Source of the DNA: Bacilli bacterium
Lineage (GTDB): Bacteria > Bacillota_I > Bacilli_A > RF39 > UBA660
Assembly: GCA_028684435.1 (NCBI GenBank)
Contig: JAQUFX010000001.1
Coordinates: 1-34,463 of the forward strand
Direction of reading: 5' to 3'
Length of the DNA: 34,463 nucleotides
In this document: piece by piece, positions 32,317-34,463 of the stretch
Numbering within the stretch: the first letter of the stretch is position 1
Layout of the letters: the number at the start of each line of letters is the position of its first letter
The notes under the pieces: generated by a model
Told to the model about the DNA's origin: nothing
Databases searched by the model: none
What the model saw: the letters and a program-made list of their open reading frames with translations, nothing else
Position numbers and translations under genes: made by a program

Positions 32317-33309
32317 ATGTTAATATTAGCTAAATCAATATTAGGTCTTATGTTAGGATTTGTTTTATCTTTAATAACAGCAGTAATATTAATACCCATA
32401 TTAAAAAAATTAAAAGCTGGTCAACCAGTAAGCAGGTTAATTAATAAAAGGCATTTAGAAAAAGATGGTACTCCTACTTTAGGGGGATTAATATTTATAA
32501 TTCCTACTATTGTTGTAATAGGCCTTTTATATTTAAGAGGAAGTATTGAAATTACGGCATCTTTAACTATTTTAATATTTGTTTTTCTTTCTTATGCATT
32601 TTTAGGTTTTATTGATGATTATAAAAAAATAAAATATAAGAACAATAATGGAATTTCAACGATTAATAAACTTATATTACAAACCATTATTGCCATTGTT
32701 TTTTATGTAATTTTTATTCAATATGGTGGAGATTCAGAATTAGTTATTTCATCTTTAGGTATAAATATTCCTTTAGGATGGTCATTTGGTCTTTTTATTT
32801 TATTAGTATTAGTTGGAACAACCAATGCTGTTAATATTACTGATGGTTTAGATGGTTTATGTGGAGGGCTTTCCGTAATGGCTTTTCTATCTTATGGAGT
32901 TATTGCATGGGGAACATCATGGCTTGCTGGATATCAAGAAATAGCTATATTCTCATTTGTTTTAATAGGAAGTATATTAGGCTTTTTAGTATTTAATACT
33001 CATCCAGCTAAAGTATTTATGGGTGATACAGGATCACTTGCTTTAGGTGGTGCATTAGCCACAATCGCAATATTAACAAGACATGAAGTATCTTTATTAG
33101 TAATTGGCGGAGTATTTGTGGTAGAAACTTTATCTAGTTTAATTCAAATAATAGCTATTAGAAGATATAATAAAAAAGTATTTAAAAAAGCACCCCTTCA
33201 TCATCATTTTGAAGAACTCGGATGGATTGAAACTGATATTGTCAAATTATTTTGGACTATAGGTTTATTACTTTCTATGTTAGGAATAATATATGGAGTA
33301 TGGATTTAA
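32317..33309 (+). CDS. mraY: Phospho-N-acetylmuramoyl-pentapeptide transferase (MraY)
   Basis: Makes lipid I by moving phospho-MurNAc-pentapeptide to undecaprenyl phosphate. About ten membrane helices carry the family motifs: KDGTPTLGGLIF, FLGFIDDYKK (catalytic Asp pair), NAVNITDGLDGL, FMGDTGSLALGG and the HHHFE signature in PLHHHFEELGW. 330 residues is normal. ATG 32317 has GAGGTGA upstream. It lies between the SpoVD-like PBP and FtsW; murE and murD, which normally flank mraY, are not in this stretch, so the cluster is rearranged. Confidence 0.97.
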   Translation: MLILAKSILGLMLGFVLSLITAVILIPILKKLKAGQPVSRLINKRHLEKDGTPTLGGLIFIIPTIVVIGLLYLRGSIEITASLTILIFVFLSYAFLGFIDDYKKIKYKNNNGISTINKLILQTIIAIVFYVIFIQYGGDSELVISSLGINIPLGWSFGLFILLVLVGTTNAVNITDGLDGLCGGLSVMAFLSYGVIAWGTSWLAGYQEIAIFSFVLIGSILGFLVFNTHPAKVFMGDTGSLALGGALATIAILTRHEVSLLVIGGVFVVETLSSLIQIIAIRRYNKKVFKKAPLHHHFEELGWIETDIVKLFWTIGLLLSMLGIIYGVWI

Positions 33310-33338
33310 TAAATAAACAATTAATGGGGGGTTAAAAA

Positions 33339-34421
33339 ATGGTAAAGAATATAGGTATTATAATACCTACGATAATATTAACTTTATTTGGTTTATTAAT
33401 GGTGTATTCATCTAGTAATATTTGGAGTGAGTATAAATTTAATGATTCTTTTCATTATTTAAGACATCAAAGTATCTTTGTTGTTATTGGTTTTGTAATA
33501 ATGTATATTTTATCTAAAATAGATTATAAAATGTATTATAAAAAAGCAAATTGGATTTTATTAATTTGCTTTTTATTATTAGGGCTTGTCCTTATACCAG
33601 GTATTGGTATAATTAGAAATGGGTCAAGAAGTTGGTTTGGAATAGGTGCTTTTGGGATTCAACCTAGTGAGTTTGCTAAAATATGTTTAATTATCTTTAT
33701 GGCTAAGTATTTAAGTAATAATGTTAAAGATATGAGTGATTTTAAAAAAGGGGCATTACCGATATTAATAGTGATATTTATATTTTTTGGTCTTATTATG
33801 TTAGAACCTGACTTTGGAACTGGTATGGTTATAGTAATAAGTCTAATTGGAATGTTGTTTGTATCAAATATTAAACTGAACTTTTTTGCTTATACAGGTG
33901 TTGCTGGTTTAATTGGTATGGTAGGCTTAATTATAGCAGCTCCATATCGAGTAGCAAGAATAGTATCTTATTTAAATCCTTGGAGTGATCCTTTAGGATC
34001 AGGATTTCAAATTATTCAAAGTTTATATGCAATTGGACCAGGTGGTTTATTTGGCTTAGGACTAGGTAATTCAATTCAAAAACATTTTTATTTACCTGAA
34101 CCTCAAACTGATTTTATTTTTGCTATCATTAGCGAAGAATTTGGTTTTTTAGGGATTATAATCTTAGCTGGTTTATATTTATATTTATTTTATAAAGTAT
34201 TAAAAATAAGTGCTAATATAAATGATTTATTTGGTAAATATTTATCTTTTGGACTTATTTTTGGTATAATTTTTCAAACAGTATTAAATATAAGCGTCGT
34301 AATTGGATTACTTCCCGTAACGGGGGTAACTCTACCATTCTTTAGTTATGGAGGATCTTCTTTATTAGTGTCATTAGCAAGTATTGGAATTATTTTAAAT
34401 ATTGGGAAAAATGTAAAATAA
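33339..34421 (+). CDS. ftsW: FtsW/SpoVE SEDS peptidoglycan glycosyltransferase
   Basis: Multi-pass lipid II polymerase that works with a class B PBP at the septum; the SpoVD-like gene two positions upstream is the likely partner. Motifs: MVYSSSN, NGSRSWFGIGAFGIQPSEFAK, the catalytic-loop EPDFGTG, GSGFQIIQSLYAIGPGGLFG, PEPQTDFIFAIISEEFGFLG and FFSYGGSSL, all of the FtsW/SpoVE type. The PQTDFIFAII block favours FtsW/SpoVE over RodA (compare 14370). ATG 33339 follows a GGGGGG-T site. 360 residues, complete; the window ends shortly after in AT-rich non-coding sequence. Confidence 0.95.
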   Translation: MVKNIGIIIPTIILTLFGLLMVYSSSNIWSEYKFNDSFHYLRHQSIFVVIGFVIMYILSKIDYKMYYKKANWILLICFLLLGLVLIPGIGIIRNGSRSWFGIGAFGIQPSEFAKICLIIFMAKYLSNNVKDMSDFKKGALPILIVIFIFFGLIMLEPDFGTGMVIVISLIGMLFVSNIKLNFFAYTGVAGLIGMVGLIIAAPYRVARIVSYLNPWSDPLGSGFQIIQSLYAIGPGGLFGLGLGNSIQKHFYLPEPQTDFIFAIISEEFGFLGIIILAGLYLYLFYKVLKISANINDLFGKYLSFGLIFGIIFQTVLNISVVIGLLPVTGVTLPFFSYGGSSLLVSLASIGIILNIGKNVK

Positions 34422-34463
34422 ATAATATCTTAATTATTTATTTTATAATATAATAATAATAAT

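Noticed and set aside
1-34463. Search for CRISPR arrays, insertion sequences, tRNA or rRNA genes
   Set aside because: No repeat-spacer pattern, transposase, tRNA cloverleaf or rRNA segment was noticed on either strand. The Asp-codon repeats at 29371-29775 are protein-coding repeats.

Overview
The window is very AT-rich and densely coded. It uses the standard bacterial code: TGA ends genes and Trp is TGG. The gene content points to a spore-forming Bacillota (Firmicutes) of the low-GC Bacilli type, probably an uncultured gut-type lineage. The evidence is ftsA-ftsZ-spoIIGA-sigE-sigG-ylmC-lspA-rluD in a row, a CotY/CotZ-like coat protein, a SpoVD-like penicillin-binding protein, YtxG/YtxH, MurT/GatD and a T-box. 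Placement below phylum is inference.

Layout. (1) 1-2810: the end of a ytxG-like gene, ytxH-like, then a very short T-box leader in front of dut-tyrS. (2) 2780-5730: a membrane-anchored EIIB-like protein without the phosphorylated Cys, a Cys-rich coat gene with a SigK/SigE-like promoter, and a divergent murT-gatD pair whose GatD has lost its catalytic residues. (3) 5780-12390: ftsA-ftsZ, the sigma-E maturation pair spoIIGA-sigE, sigG, ylmC, lspA and rluD. (4) 12360-16520: a TspO-like membrane protein, a YqgP-type rhomboid protease, a small unknown gene, a RodA-type SEDS protein, a Tyr/Pro/Gly-rich coat-like protein and a membrane metallophosphoesterase. (5) 16620-24700: a seven-gene unit with Tad/Flp-type motor parts (CpaB-like, CpaF ATPase, TadB, TadC), a pilin-like membrane protein and two secreted or ectodomain proteins, one of 1055 residues. 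No Flp pilin or prepilin peptidase is present. (6) 24700-25140: a free-standing structured non-coding RNA with its own promoter and terminator. (7) 25140-30300: a four-gene operon bounded by its own promoter and terminator. It encodes an unknown protein, a membrane-anchored McrB-like AAA+ ATPase, a DUF2357/McrC-like partner without an obvious nuclease domain, and a membrane protein with ten calcium-loop-like extracytoplasmic repeats. (8) 30360-34421: spoVD-like PBP, mraY and ftsW.

How they fit together. Regions 3, 4 and 8 supply septum and cell-wall synthesis (FtsA/FtsZ, FtsW, RodA, PBP, MraY) and the sigma factors that couple division to sporulation. The coat genes are outputs of that programme. 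Regions 5-7 are the accessory and least explained parts: a cell-surface Tad-like export machine, a structured RNA and a membrane AAA+ system next to one another. Region 7 is the best candidate for an undescribed system, because its parts resemble McrBC-type modules but are arranged as a transmembrane device rather than a cytosolic restriction enzyme.
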